A stretch of 64,000 bases of DNA, from NCBI RefSeq assembly GCF_028858725.1, contig NC_084790.1:30235031-30299030 (forward strand), written 5' to 3'. This stretch comes from Colius striatus. Its lineage: Eukaryota > Chordata > Aves > Coliiformes > Coliidae. The translations under genes were made by a program, and so were the position numbers. Position 1 is the first letter of the stretch. The number at the start of each line of letters is the position of its first letter. This document shows positions 36,571 through 51,346 of this stretch, in pieces. The notes beneath the pieces are model-generated. The model was not told the origin of the DNA and ran no database searches. It saw nothing but the letters and a program-made list of their open reading frames with translations.

Positions 36571-39500
36571 GTGACACTGAGCATTCACTTTCTCTGTTCT
36601 AATGCAAGCTGCAAGTCAAAAAAAGTCAGTTTCTGAAAAGAAATAACATACATTTTCCAAGACTTGGATGTTCCTGAGGATTTGCAGTGCTGTGTTCTTC
36701 TTCCACTCTCTGACTGTAGGATATTAGTAGTCTGCTGTGGAGAAAACATTTCCTACCTCTGTATTCCTCTGTAAATATACAAAAGAGTCTCATCTCTAGT
36801 TGCCATCTTCTTTAAGCACAAAAGCATCAGGAAAGTACTTTATTATTTTCTTTTTTTAACAAAGAAGCAGTCAGCTGATAGCTGATAAACACATAGGGGG
36901 CAAACAGCTGGTTCAGTGTACCAAGACTTGACATGATGGTAGCGTATGTTTAGAACATGCAAGAGTGTATTTATTCACTGTAGCTAGGAAGAAATGAGTA
37001 AAAGTAACAGAGAGACTCATTTTGTACCTAGTAGGCTGGTATATTCTTTGCTTCTGTCTATTATTGACTATATCACATTGACTGTGATGCTTCAAACACT
37101 GTAATTCATCAGACAGATGCTGACTACCTACTTGTTCTTGGTTTATTTATGAGGAGGGAAAGATTTCCAAAGTGTTCAGATAATTTGGAATCCAGCAATC
37201 AATACATATATCTTTTTTAGGTTACAAAATAATAAAACTAAGTTAAATTATATTTTGTTGTATGAGAGAGAAAAAAATGAACCCTCAAGGGGCAAACAAA
37301 CTGTTGTTACTGAAAGAATTAGCCATTCAGGATGGACTCAGCTGCCTTACTCCTCATTAACTATTTATTAGTTCCTTGGAAGGAAAAATCTACTATACAG
37401 TGAATTCCCATCAATATTTAATATGCTTGGAGCACTGGACTGAGTTTCTCACTTGTGCAGACAGCATAAGCAAAGTGTGTACTGCCGTATCTCTTAGTGT
37501 GGGAAATCTCAGATAAATCCCAAGGCTTCTTTCTTTTGTTATGGTTTACTTTATATACTTAGAATTGCTAATGGCCTGTTGCTGTGCATTTCTGCAGGGT
37601 TCATGCCAGTCCTTCCCCTTAACAAACACAGCAAGTGTACTTATTGATCATCAAGCAGTTTCATCTGAAAGCAAAAAATACACCATATTCACTTAGTGCT
37701 AACATCTTCTGGTTTGGAAAGTACCTTTGCCAGCTTCACTAGTTGTCCACTTGTTTAATTTTTTTTATGGGATAAAACTATTCTACCTGAGGTTTGGGTG
37801 GTTTTTTTGTTTTACTGCCCTAGTTTTGGTTTCTGATAAACAAAAACCACACTATAAAAGCTACTGGTCAATCTTCATTAATATAATTTTCTTTCCATTT
37901 CAGAATCATCTACCATAGTCAGAAAACTTGACCAAACGCTTGCTAGCTCTTTTGCTATTTCTCTACCTTCTACCTGCCTGTGGAGTTCCTAATTATAGAT
38001 ATTCTGTTGTTCCAGTTAAATTTACTGCTGCCAGACTACAGCTAAACAGTTTTGTCGCACTTTTAGCTAAGCCTCAGTTCTGAAACTCTTCCATTCTTCC
38101 CTGTGTAGGGCTGGTTCCTGACCTAGTGTGACACTACATCAGGAACAAAGGAACTTAGTGTCATATCTGTCTAACTCGTCCTGAAACAGAAAACCTTGTT
38201 CTGCACTGCCGTGGCAGAAAGTTATCATGACATTTGTGAAATGTGAACTTCACAAATAAGATGCTGTCTACTGAAGAACACTAAATGATCTTGGTCTAAG
38301 TACCCACAGCTATCTCCAAGAAAGGTAGTGGGGTTTTTTAAATCCCAAGGCAACAGAGACTGCCATGGATCACCCACAGGTGGAAGAGAAACAGTCAAAT
38401 GTGAACTTTCTGAAAGAATAAGAAATTAACTGAAATAAACAATATTTTTACAGTTACCTAAAGTGCCTGTTATTTTCTTATTTACTTTACATCCCTGTTC
38501 ACTGCAACCTTATGATTCTGCTTTAAGCTGCCTGCAAAAATGCCCTGCTCTGAGCTGAAGGCAACCAAAATATTCTTCTTCCTAACAGACTTATACACTG
38601 TAGCCTATTCATTCCCATTTTGGGTATAAAAGGAATCTCCATTATCTAGCTGCCACACCAGGCAATGAGGCAACAGATCAATAGGGGAAAAAAAAAGTGA
38701 TTTGCTTGTTCTCAAAGCTATCTGTCATAGACAATAATCTGTTAAGGCCTTAGCAGTCAGTGGTGATGTGATATGAATTTGGCCCTTTGATACAATTTCC
38801 CTTACAACCTTTATTCTTCTTCTCTGGCTACTCACACACTGCTCTGTGATGATCACATATTCTTTCCTCATTTCGTTTTGGGAACACAGTGGCCACACAT
38901 CATGAAAGCCGGGCTTTTTCCACTTCATTCCACTTATTTGACTGTTCCACTTCATTCTTTAGTCTCCTCAAGATTCATTAGAAAGTTTTATCTTATGTAC
39001 TGCCCAGTCCTGCCAGATGTAAAAGGAAGTTCTTAAAACTCAAATCAATCTCTCTGTCAGAGGAGTTGCCAACGACCCTTTTACAGCTTTGTTAACCTGT
39101 TAATCTAGAGCTGTCACTCAGAATGCAGAACCTGATGTATATCTGGTAGGAGATTCCCTAAGAGCACATAGTTCAACAAAAAGAGCTAGAATTATCAAAA
39201 CAGACAAACAATATTTAGGCTACCATTAGAAATAATGGTAAGTGATAAAATTTTTTAAAATAATTATGATATTTACCAATTGCTGTAATTTATTTATGGA
39301 TTAAGAACTTGACACAGAAAGCTAGAAATATGTCTTCTTTGGGGAGAATACAGTGCATATCAATAGATAAATCCAGCCTTCAGAAGATCATGCTGTATTT
39401 TATAAATTTGAGTTGTTGGCTGGAAAATTCTGGATTCATTTATTTGTAAGGACTTTTGCTTTTTCATGTTAATCGGTGACTTACTCTGTGTCTAAGAATA

Positions 39501-42500
39501 CATCTTTTTGGTATATATTCATTCAAATGTAGATATATATACTGACATATTCACTTTTTACTAAAAGTTCTAATCTCCCTGTGGTAGCAACTGTCCCTAG
39601 CTGTGTTTGTGTACCACTAATTCACTCAGGCATTACATGTATGTAATGTGGATTGTATCCGCTCAGGTCTTCAAGTCAAAAGTAATAACAGCATTATGTC
39701 GGAGTTTTGTTGGAATAATTCATTTAGCCTATTCATGCATTTGTAAAGCTATTAGAATAATTCCAAGTCAGGCATACTTCCCAGAGGAATACTGTGGTCT
39801 TAGATTGGTATTTACTTTGAGATCTTTGCCTGAAAGAAGTTAAAATAAACGTTATCTAGGTTTTAAGCATTTCGGTCTTGGTTTGTTCATCTCTGCCATT
39901 TAAGGTAATTTAAGAAAAAGGGTCATAATCCCTTTAAGGAATGTATTTATTTGAAAAGATTTCTCAAGTTTGACTGACATTAGTTAGCGGCCCTGGTAAT
40001 GTTTTTACTACATTAGCAATGTAAAACAGCTGCACCAGGTCAGACAAAAGGTTTGTCATGTCCACTGTCCTGTCATGAGAGCTTTGTCAGAGACAAAAAA
40101 AAAAGAGTCAGGAAAATGTAAGCATAAAAAAAAATCTTGGATGGCAAGTCCACTCTGACTTCACTGCTAGAAGTACTTAGTCTAATACATAGATCTCAAC
40201 TCTATTTTTATTATTCTATCTGCTTCTTCAGAATGATGTGATATGTGTCTAACAGCTTGTGCTAGCCCTGCTGTTTTGGTTCCTGATGACCTCATTAATG
40301 CATTGGCTAAAGTGCACATATCTTAACATAATTGTTTTCCTCTGTGTGTAAGTAACTGCAAAATCATCAAGGGCATAGTCATGTCAACTGTAACTGATCA
40401 GCAAACTCCACAATGGAAGAAGGCTCAGAGGAGATGGGCAAAGATATGTGCTCATGAAGCTTAGGGAAAAAACACAAGGAGTAACTGCAACTGTTGTAAA
40501 GAAAGAGGAACATACTCCAACACAAAGAGGATGTAATGGTAGCCTTAGGTTTAGACCAATGGCTCTATCAATTGAGTGGATTGACTAGTGTAAAAGGCCT
40601 TCCCTGGGTTAATGAAAAAAGTGTGAATGTCAGACTAGCACAAGGGAAGTGTACATGTGGCTCAGCCCAATATGGAGTATAAAAACTGAGCAAGCAACAT
40701 AGTGAATTTTGAAGAGAGCAGCAGACTTGAGCTGGCTTCAACCTATGTATATATGAGGATGCCCAGCACTGTGATGGTAAGTATATAGAAACTGGTAACA
40801 AGATTCAGATTTTAATTGTTATTCAATTGTCAATTGCAATTGCTTAATTATCATTTAATTATAATCAAAATCCATTATAATATCAAACATCTTAAAATAA
40901 GTAAATTTGGTATTAAAATGTGAAAATTGTCCTCATGTGGAATATCTGAAAAACAAAACTGGTCAGAGACTTTTGGATTCTAACATTAACCTAGTCTAGT
41001 AAGACAAACACAAAACTAATTCTGATCATTTTTAGTTGAAATGTTTTCAACTAAATTCAAACATATGCATTACAAGGTTGTAAATCCCATGAAGGAAGAC
41101 CAATTATTTATGAATACAGGTAGCTAGGATGGTGTAATAATTAAAGTACAGAATAAAGATCTTCATGGTTCAATGTGCAACATTATGCACTAGCTTCTGA
41201 AGAGAAGGTGAAAATTAACCACTTGGCATTTGAGACTTCACTGGCAAAATCACTAGAGACTATACTAGAGAAAGTTTGTTCACCTCTATTTTCTATAGCA
41301 TGTCATTTATTTTAAATCTACTGTATATGCTTACAATACTGCTTCTTTCTTAATTAGAGTCTTGGATTTTCTTCTTGCTGATGTCTTTACCATCACCTTA
41401 AAAAATGTCAAAAGAAAATCAAGACTATAATCCATGTTATTAAATGGGAATGGCAGAGAAGTCAGGCTACAGTGATCTAACTGATGCAGAATTAAAAGAA
41501 CCAAAAAAAAATGCAGTTTACTCATTGTTCAGATGAGTATCAAGATGGAGGTCCCAGAGGAACAGAGCAAGGAAACACCATTGTTAAGGATTGTTCTAGT
41601 CAGATCAAAAGAAAGCAAAATGAAAAAAAAAAAAAAAAGCAGAGGAAAGAAATGTGGGGAAGTAAAAAAAAAAGTTCTGTGAAAGAAATTCTTGCACGAT
41701 GCAGTTACTGCCTGGAGATCACAGAAGTGTTAAAGCATGTAAAAATACAAAAGTATGGTGCATAGAAAGGCTACTGACTCATATCTTTAGTCTCCCAAAA
41801 ATGTTAAACTTGTGCCTGTGTAGAACACATAGATTTTTACATGTTACTGCGGTGAATGAAGAGTCTGATATTTTTACAGACAATGCCTGAGTGGATTAAT
41901 ATATAATAAAGTGTTCTTTCATATTACTCTTCTTTTATGCACAAGCAATGGAATAGAGAAAACATTGGTCATTTTGGCAGACCGATAGGCTAAAATGTTT
42001 CTTTAAAACCAACTGTTTTTTCTTGTTAGCGTGAATAATCAAGTACTTATGACCCTCTTTATTTCTTTGATTTCACTTAACTCATAGACCTAATCTAATA
42101 GTCAGAGATGTAAGTAAATGCTTTTCTGTAAGAAGCAAGAGGATCTGTTACTTTTATGTGGCTTGCTGAGTCTGTTTGCATCCATTTCTAGTATCCACAC
42201 CAAAAAAAAAAAAGGTAAAAAATTATGAAATTATTCTGTGAATAACTACAGAAATGAATGGAAAACTGAAAAGCAGATTATTTTTGAGCTCCTGGAGTCA
42301 CTCAGTCCAGTTTATCAAAGAGATTTTTCCACCAGAGGGAAACACAAATAGCAACTAGAATAGAAGATACAGGACGATAACAGAGCACTTCCACATGGCA
42401 GACAAAGACTAGATGGAATCAAAAGGGATAAAAGCTGTAGCTCAGCAAATTTAATCCAGTTGTGTAACAACTAGTTTTACAGTATCACCAGGTTACAGCT

Positions 42501-43990
42501 GTCCAGGGATATCAGATTGTCCATCCCTCAAACTTTTAAACTACAAGGCTAGACATGACTTGTGGCAACCATATAGCCAAATGCAGTGAATGTTTAGGCA
42601 CTCTAATATTTAAGATCAGATTAATATTTACAACAGTACTTTGTTGCATTTAAAATTCTGAGCTAAAACTTGTTTGTTTTTGTTTTTGTTTTTTTTTTTT
42701 TAATTTCATGCCTTTCATCCAAGGTATAAGTGCTTTACAAACATTAATTAATTAATCCCCTCAACAATTGTGAAAAGTAGGTAATTATTACCAAATCTGT
42801 TTTGCAGATACATAAGCTGTGAAACAGACGTTAAATGATTTACCAAAGGTTATATAACAAATAACAGACCTGGACTGCTGAAAAACCTAGGTTGTGACTA
42901 CTCATTTAACCATGATAACAGTATTCCTGATAGAATAACTTTGATCTTTTAATTTCTTAGCAGTCAGGTAGTATTAACTAGGTATTTGCAATGGTAAAGA
43001 AACATCTGAACAGAAGACTGGAGTGCTGACCTCTGAAGCTGGGAGGTTAGTGAAAAGATACCAATGACAGAATACAGTTTATACAACAAAACCAAAACCA
43101 GCTCATGATATTAATAAAGTTCGGGGTGCAGTGCTTTTACTTTGCCTAGAAAGGATGGTGGAACACATTTCTAAAGGCTTTAAAAGCCACTATTTATTGA
43201 AGCTACTCACCACAGACAGCATGCTCTGACTTTCCACTCTGATTAAATACAGCTTGGTGCTGCCTGGTATCAGCATGCAGGGTGTTCATAAATCCTGGCC
43301 TGGATTACACTACATTAAACCAGGCAAAATTCTGATTTCACTGAAGTCCATAGTAAAATTCTCCCAGACTTCAGCCTTTTAATTTGTGTCACTCTCAGTC
43401 CAAATTAGAGTTTTCACTGCTATGGCATTTTATTTCTCCCCTTATGCTTGCTTGGGGAGCAATTTCTCCCTCTTGTTTGCAGCATCCTATTAAATTGGCA
43501 CACAGAGAACTCATGAAAATGGAATAAAAGCTCTAAGGCATGACTTTAACAGTGTTTTCTCTGCAGCATACTTTCTGAGTTAAGGAGCATGGTATTAGTG
43601 CAGTTCCTAACAGAACTGTATTTTGAGTACTGATAGAAAATGAGGCCAGCACAGCAGTATTGCACAGTTCTAGTTTCTTAGTAAGATGGCTCCCACAGTC
43701 TGAGGAAAGCACGCAAAAAGGAATTTTAGGACTCAGAACTACAATATCCTAGCGTTGTATTTGTGCATATCATAGTTTGTTGAGCTCGCAGTGATCTCTA
43801 ACACACAGCCACCTCTAACTACAAGATCTACAGTCACAGCTACAGACTTCAAGCAGCTGCTCCTACAAAAGTACCAAATGCCTCAGACATTCCATGAAAA
43901 AAAAAGAAGACAAAACTCTGCCAGCCTTTGTAAAATTGCTGAGTACCTAAACATGGTACATTGTAGTTTTTGTTCCTATGGGGCCACTCA
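36571..43990. other. Non-coding intergenic DNA
   Basis: AT-rich, no genes or clear mobile elements. It holds a cluster of CAATTG/AATTA words at 40.81-40.86 kb. Confidence 0.7.
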
Positions 43991-44115
43991 CAGAATCATA
44001 GAATGGTAGGGGTTTGAAGGGACCTTTAGAGATCATCCAGTCCAACTCCCGTGCTAAACCAGGTCCACCTAGATCGGGTCACGCAGGAATGCATCCAGAC
44101 AGGTTTTGAAGATGC
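43991..44115 (-). mobile_element. CR1 LINE 3' tail, antisense
   Basis: Begins CAGAATCATAGAATGGTAGG and continues GACCTTTAGAGATCATCCAG TCCAACTCCC: the complement of the CR1 3' end. It fades into unique sequence after about 44,115. Confidence 0.9.
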
Positions 44116-47100
44116 TTCAGAGTGGATTGTCAATGTCTAGTGGTGATTCTTAGAAACACAAGAATACAACAGAGGAAAAGATCTCCTAGGACTCAGACCA
44201 TGAATTCAATGCCTTGCTACTGTAAGCAACCTTGCTTCACATCACTGCTTGAATAACCATGGGCTAGTTCATCACTGCTATATTGTTATGATTCCTGCGC
44301 CTGCTTGAATCATCTCTTGTTTGCATATAATGTCAAGTAAAAATGTTAATATAAGACTGAATGTAATGCATTATTTAATTCCAGCTCATATTCAGTCTCA
44401 TATATTCTCCCTTGTTTACCAATAACTGTATTTTCCGTATATTCTCCTACATGCCCCTTGAACAAGAAAAATCTATTTGTTGTATCTGTAGAATGCAATA
44501 CATCAGAGAATTTTCTATTATTTTTTGGAGTAAAATTTGCAAGCCTTTGAAATCCATTATTTTTTTTCCCCCCTATTAGCTGCAAATTAATACATAATTA
44601 TGTTAGGAGATCTGGCACAGTATTCTAAGAATTAACCCAACTGAGTTGTATACTGCAGATACTTCGGTGCTGTTAGGTTACTTACTCATTGTGAGTGAAA
44701 TCCAGGTCTTACTGAAGTCCAGAAGGAACTTTACCTCTATCTTTCTAAGCAGACCTAGGCCCATATACATGATCAAATGTTATTGGCAAGCAAGGCTGCA
44801 TACTTTCATACAATTGTTATGCATATGCAGTATACACAATAGTATATTGTGTATGTGGAAACTTTGTGCAAGTCTGAGATCTTTACTGCTTCTGTATCTT
44901 TTGATGTTGAGCTGCCGCTTCTTTTAAAATGCATGGTACCAAATTACAGCCAGCTCTTATAAATCAGTAACAAAAGCAAAGAGAAGCTAGAGAATATCAG
45001 GGTAATACAAGTGCAACTATAGCTGTCAAATGTAACCTGACCTGCTTTTTAAGTGCAGTTGCTTAAATGAGTTTAAGAAAAACAGATAAATACAGCAGAT
45101 GAAGAAAAGGTGAAAGGACAGTAGAAGTATCTTGGGAAAACAATACAACAAAGCATCTGTTTTTTTTCAGTTCACTAAAGCGCTGACATGCAGTGTACTG
45201 TTCTTTTCCAACCTTTTTCTTTTTAAATGCTTACAAATAGCTTTAATATAGTCCATCTACGCATAGGGAAAATAATGAACTGACAAGTAGATGATACTTT
45301 GAAGGTATTAACTGCTGTGGAACAAACTAGATCAACTGCAAACTTACCCAAAAATTTGCTGAACTTACCTCCTTTCCAACAGAAAAACAATATAGTAAAA
45401 ATTAAGTAGTCTTTCTTTGAAAATTGTTTTGACAAACAGTGCTGTCAAAGCAGCAAATGTGAATGCCACAAACTCTAGATCATTCACTTTCATGTAAGGT
45501 TTACAAGGTTTCTTGTGAGAGTACTTCATAGTTAAAGTATATCTTCCCCTGTGGATCACACAAGCATTTAATTTTTGTTTTGGCTTTGGGTTCATTGTGT
45601 TTATGAGGTTCTTTGGAGAAGAAAAATTGACAACCACAAAGGAAAAATTGAGAGTTACTTATTTTAAACCATGATTATAACCTTTCAATATTTTCAGAAA
45701 AAAATATGCTTTCTTCCAGATATGTAAGTATAAAAAGGGACTTTGTTGCATAAAAAAGCTTTAGAGTTCCATATTAAGCCTACCAATATAAAGTCATATT
45801 GAGCTTTACTATACTATATATCCGTTTACCATGCTATAATTATATTCTTTGCTGTTTTGCCTGATTACACTAAATATCATGAACTACACTTTCTTGATCT
45901 AGAATACACTGTATTTCCATTGGCAAGCAGAAGTTCGTAGTCCTAAAGCCTGTGCAGTAGAGTATGATCTTATAGGTAAAAACCACACAACAGAAACCCT
46001 GCTGTGGCAGGACTGTGTTAATTGTGTTTCTTTCTGAAAATTTGCATGGATTCGGGGTACAGTCACTTATGTTTTCTAATGATACACTAATTCACTGTAA
46101 CTTGCGGAAGATTTAGGTGCTGTAGGCTTAATCCTGTTCAATTTAGTCCTGTAAAACTCCAGGTATTCTTTATTGCACTAAAAATAATAACAAATGGAGA
46201 TGTTGAGTATGTGACAATCTCAGTGCCTTCTAGGAGCATAACTGTACAGCAGTTGCAATGTAACTGGCGCACTGTATTTGAATAAAGAACATACGTTCCA
46301 CTGCTTATTAGGTCATATAGACAAAGGTGTAATTTAACCTCAGGGATCTGTTAAATGGTAAGATGTGGCAATGAATTATGTGGCAAAATCCTTCTGATAA
46401 AGTTCTGATGTTCTAATATATGTTAAAGGAATGTCAAACTAGTCAAATTCTAGGCAACTTAGTAGTAAAAAAACCACACTGGGATTGTGGACCTCAGACA
46501 TTAAGTGTAACATTCTGGTTTGATTTCTCTGAGAGTTTTTTTTCTTCCCCCTCTCTTTAAGTAAGGTTTAATAGTTAGACAAAATTAATTGCTTTGTTCA
46601 GAGAAAATGTAGCAATGTCTGTGCATCAGAAAATAACTGTCACTCAAAATGAAAACTTCTTCACTGTCATAAGTGACAGCATCAGTAGCTTTTAGAATAA
46701 CATGATTTTCCACTCTGTTTCTGCCATATGCCTGTTGACAAAGGATTTCAGGAGAATAAAATACTTACTGTTTGTTTTCTTTTGTTTATGTAGAAATGCT
46801 GAATGTTCTAATTCAAAGAATACATGGTGGATTTTACAAGATATTATTAATTCCTTTTAATTAAGAAATCTGCTTTTCATGGTCATAATTCTACCCTTTC
46901 ATGATTTACCAGTAATTTCTCAGTTCTTGACTTCAGCATTTCCCCATCACAATTGTTAAGATGGCCTTTTGCTAAGATGGCCTTACATTTCAGAACTGTT
47001 CTTTAGTCATCTGTTATCTGGATTCCACTATCTCCTCCTTTTTTTCTTCACTTTGAAATATAAGTTTGATATAATTAGTTATGAGAATACCTTTTCAATG

Positions 47101-50100
47101 TCAAATATAAGATACATGTCCTTGGAGACCATATGGCAAAGGTCCAAAATGAAGGACAGTAAAAGCAAGTGTTTGCAAAAAATATATAAAATTAAGTTCT
47201 TAACTGTATAAGACTTCTGATACTTCAATTTTAAAAAGCAATATTTTCATGAGCAATTTTCATTAAGCAGTACAAAGTCTGTACAAAAGCTAAGCTGAGA
47301 TGGAACCCACTTTAAAAAAATCATAATGAAACAAGAGGGATCATGAGTGCCAAGAGTACTTTCTCTCATCTATATTTTTGACGTTATGGTCTAAGGAAAT
47401 AAAATCTTCACATTCTCTTCCTAACAGTGTTTCCTACAATGCTTTGTGATGCTATGGCATAGATGATGATAAGGAGAATAATATTCTCTTAGAACTATTA
47501 CAAAGCAGACAATATCATTCAAACTTTTGCAATGTTTTCAGAAATTCATTCTCCACTACATCCACAGTAAGACTAATAAAAGTCTTGTTATTCAGGCCTA
47601 AAAAAATGTTAACCTTATTCCTCTTTTCCTTCTGGCTTTCCACGACGATTACGAGACTGGTATTTGTCAAGCTGACATCTGTTTTGTTGGCATAGATCAC
47701 CCAGGGTGTCTAATTCTGCTGTGTTCTTGTTTGGCTGAGTGTAATCTATCGGAATTCAAGAGTCAACCAAGCCCAGTATACTGTGTGCAATGAAACTGCA
47801 TATGAGATCTACAACAGAAGTACTATCTTAGCAGATCACTCCAATTCAGTGGTTAAAAAAATGTTCTTCTGGTCCCTCTCTAAAGCCTCTGTCTTGAAAT
47901 TTGTGGCTTAGTTGCTTTACAAAATGTCTTTGATAACTCTCCTCTTTATATTGTGTATTTGGATTGGCACAAATTCAGGACTGCAAATGCCAGGTACCCA
48001 ATCATAAATGTGAAATCTGCTATTTTAAAAACACATAGGGTCCACTCTTCAAATTCTATTCTGCAAACTGCGCAGAAATGTATTTTTAAGGGCATATTTT
48101 ATCTTAGTTACAAGAATCCAAAAACTATCTTTTTCATTAAAACACTATTTTAGTACAAAGAGTACAGCTAAAGACGTTGCAAGTATCTTTCACGTTGCCT
48201 CAAGTAAAGCTGTTTTCAGCATTTCATCAATGAAACTCATGAGATTTCTGTCATCCAGCTAAGACCTTCCCAGGTGCATAGATGCACACAGACTTCTCTG
48301 GAATTTGCTCAGGAATTAATTGCAATAACAGGTATCAGTCTTGTTCCTGTTTGTTCTTTTAGCCAGATAAGATTTTCTCCACAACACAAAGGACCGTGTT
48401 CCATTGCTGCAGTACCTTTCTGAAAAAAACCAAAACAAGCCCAACCCAGCACTGGTGAGAACCTATACCCAGTGGCCACTGAGGTAACCCTCATGCTGTG
48501 CTGACAGACAGCACTCTTGAAGAGCACCATCTGCATACACTATGTGCCTCCCGTGGCATCGAACACCTCAGCGTCAGGTCTGCTGCTTCTGTTAACAAAG
48601 CAAAGGGCTCTCTGGCATGTAATACACACAAGTCTAGCATTAGCAAAGGAGTTTCCTGAGCGGAAGCACTATCTGGTGACGTTTAGCCAGCTTTGCACAC
48701 AAACTTTGTAGAGTCATCTTTAGGAAACTCTGCCTCTTTACTCGTGCTGCAGATCAGGGCAACTGCTACCGATGCTACCAGAATGGAGTTGTAGCTTGAC
48801 ATGTAATAACCTACTTTGCAGCTCTTTGTTGCTGCATTTTTTTCCCTGTTGATTAATTTTCACTGTGAGTAATGTTAGTTGATGGGTGGTGCTGTGTGAA
48901 GTAGGGAACCGTGTCAAAGTCTAAGACTTTGCTATGCAGTGGAAGATATGTACAACCAAGTGGAGAGTTTTGCAACAGATGGGAACTGTTTATGATTTTA
49001 TGGCTCATGATTCATACAAGAAATGGACAGCAAGAATAATGGCTGCAGTTTGGCAAACTTAGATTGAAAATCATCTGGAATGTTGATTAAATTCTGAAAA
49101 GTGCTAAAGGGTATCTTGAGATTTTTTTTACCCTTATAAAGTATGTTATTAATAATAAAAATTAATAATCATGTTTACTACACTGCAATCAAATGTAATC
49201 AAGTACAAGATTTCCATCACGTTTCCAGATGACAACAGTAGTCCACCCCTGCCTTGATTTTCTAACTTGTTTTTTTGTCACTTATCTGTACATAGACAGA
49301 AAAAAAATCCCTGCTAGCTGTCTGTCCCCCACAAGAAGATTTAAGTAAGGAATAAACAGAAGACAGCATGCCCATATACAAGATCAGCATATTAGTGCAA
49401 AACCAAGCACCACATATACCTGTAAACACATATTTCTTGTCAGTTATTAATTCAGGATTCCTTTTTACCTGCAAGTGTACCTTTCTTGGTTTTCTGTTTT
49501 TTGTCTATTAAGGTTTTTATTATCTCCTCCTACCTGTTTCAGAAAGACTGCTTAAAAGTAGGATTTCTAAGCAAACACTGATGTTCTAGACCATGAGCTG
49601 CAGTTAGTCAGTGCAGAGAAAGCATCCTGAAAAAAACACTTTTCATCAAGAAGACTCTGGAAAAATGCAGTCTCAGCACAGTCACTTGAACCGCAAGCAA
49701 CACAAAATATCATGTAAAAATATCACAAGGTCAAACAGGACTATTATTTACCTTAACTAGTTTCAATCCTGTCACATCATCACAGGAGATGCACAGAGGC
49801 TGAAATGAGAGCCTGCTCATGTAATGTAATCTGTATGATGTGCATAGTGTATCTGTTCAATACAGAGCTTTTGCAGGAGTGAACGGTAATCTTTGGGCAG
49901 GTATATTAATCCTCTCCACTGTATCTGATTGCACTTTTTTGTCTTATATTTTAGTTTCAGAGTATAATACTTGATCTTTCTTGCACCTGTGAGCTTTAAG
50001 TACCTGTTTCTACAGTGATAATACCAAAATAGGAGATTTTGGCTCTGTAATAAATTAAGATTGAGCAACAGCTTTCAGAAGTATTTTTAAAAGATCTCTA

Positions 50101-51322
50101 AATTAATACCTTTAACTGGGAGAGTGAGGAAGAACTGAAGTCGATGACAAAAAGAAAAGCTATACATTCATCCTAGGAACACATTCTCTTGCTTTGGCTA
50201 TATTGCTGGGCTATTTCAGTTATTGACTCAGTATTAATAACATATCAAATTAAATGGCCTTTACTTTTTGTGAAGCCAGAAACTGTACAGAGGATCTCGC
50301 TGGCTAGAAACAAATGTTTTTATTTGGCTTTTCAAAATGACAGTATTAAAAACATTTTAACTTCTCACAGACATAAATTTGGAGCTCTTTAAGCATACAA
50401 AAAACCAAATTCCTCATAATCATGATATTTAGCAAACATGAACAAAAGTATTTGTAAAGACACACAAATACGAACTTCAGTGACAGTATATATGTTATCA
50501 CCTATGTATATGGAGGGAACATTAAACTGAACTTCAAAGTGGATATTTTTGTTGTCTCGGAGAGTAGATAATTACCCTGCTTCCACTTATGTTTCTGAAA
50601 ATCTCCTACCTTGCAATTCCCTTTATTGCAAACTTTGAAAAACATCTCTTAAAGTTATTTCCTGAAACTAAGAAATATTTTTTTCTCAAAGTTTTCCTCA
50701 ATATATTAAACTTCTGAAGTTACCAGACTACCAACCAAATAGTTATGTGTTGGAGAAGTCTTGCCTAATTTGTGAGCTGCAGTTCTTTTGAATGCTCAGA
50801 TATACACACAGATTTTGAACATAAAAATTGAAAATAAGCAAAGCTGGTAACTGTAGATCATTTTCATTAAAAAACCCCAGCAAATTCTTAAAAACTATAA
50901 GTAAAAAAAGAAATATGTATGACTTCTGGACACAATAACAAATCTGAAAAAGCCTCTGGATGATATCCTTCTCCTGGGTTACCTGGAATTCGTTCCTGTG
51001 TTTTGTGTTATGATGTTTTATTCTTTTTTTTTTAGACAAGGATCTCAAAGGTTCTCCTTTGAACATCTAAAAACTTGGAAGATATTGAGACTCAATGCAT
51101 CACAATAAAGTAAGTATATATGTTGTTTCTGGTTGGTAAAGTGGAAAATGAGGATTAGAGAAGAGAGGGAGCTGCCAGACAGTATCAAGAATCATCATTT
51201 AACTCCTCTGTTCTAGAAAGCTGAAAATACACACGCAGGTAAATACTGGGTTAGGTTTGTCTGCACACATTTCATTGTGTATTCTTCCATAAGATTACCT
51301 CTTTCTCCTAGGGGAATAAAAC

Positions 51323-51346
51323 AAACAAACAAACAAACAAACAAAA
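51323..51346. repeat. AAAC microsatellite
   Basis: A short run of AAAC/ACAA units that forms the outer left part of the hairpin at 51,345-51,430. Confidence 0.9.
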
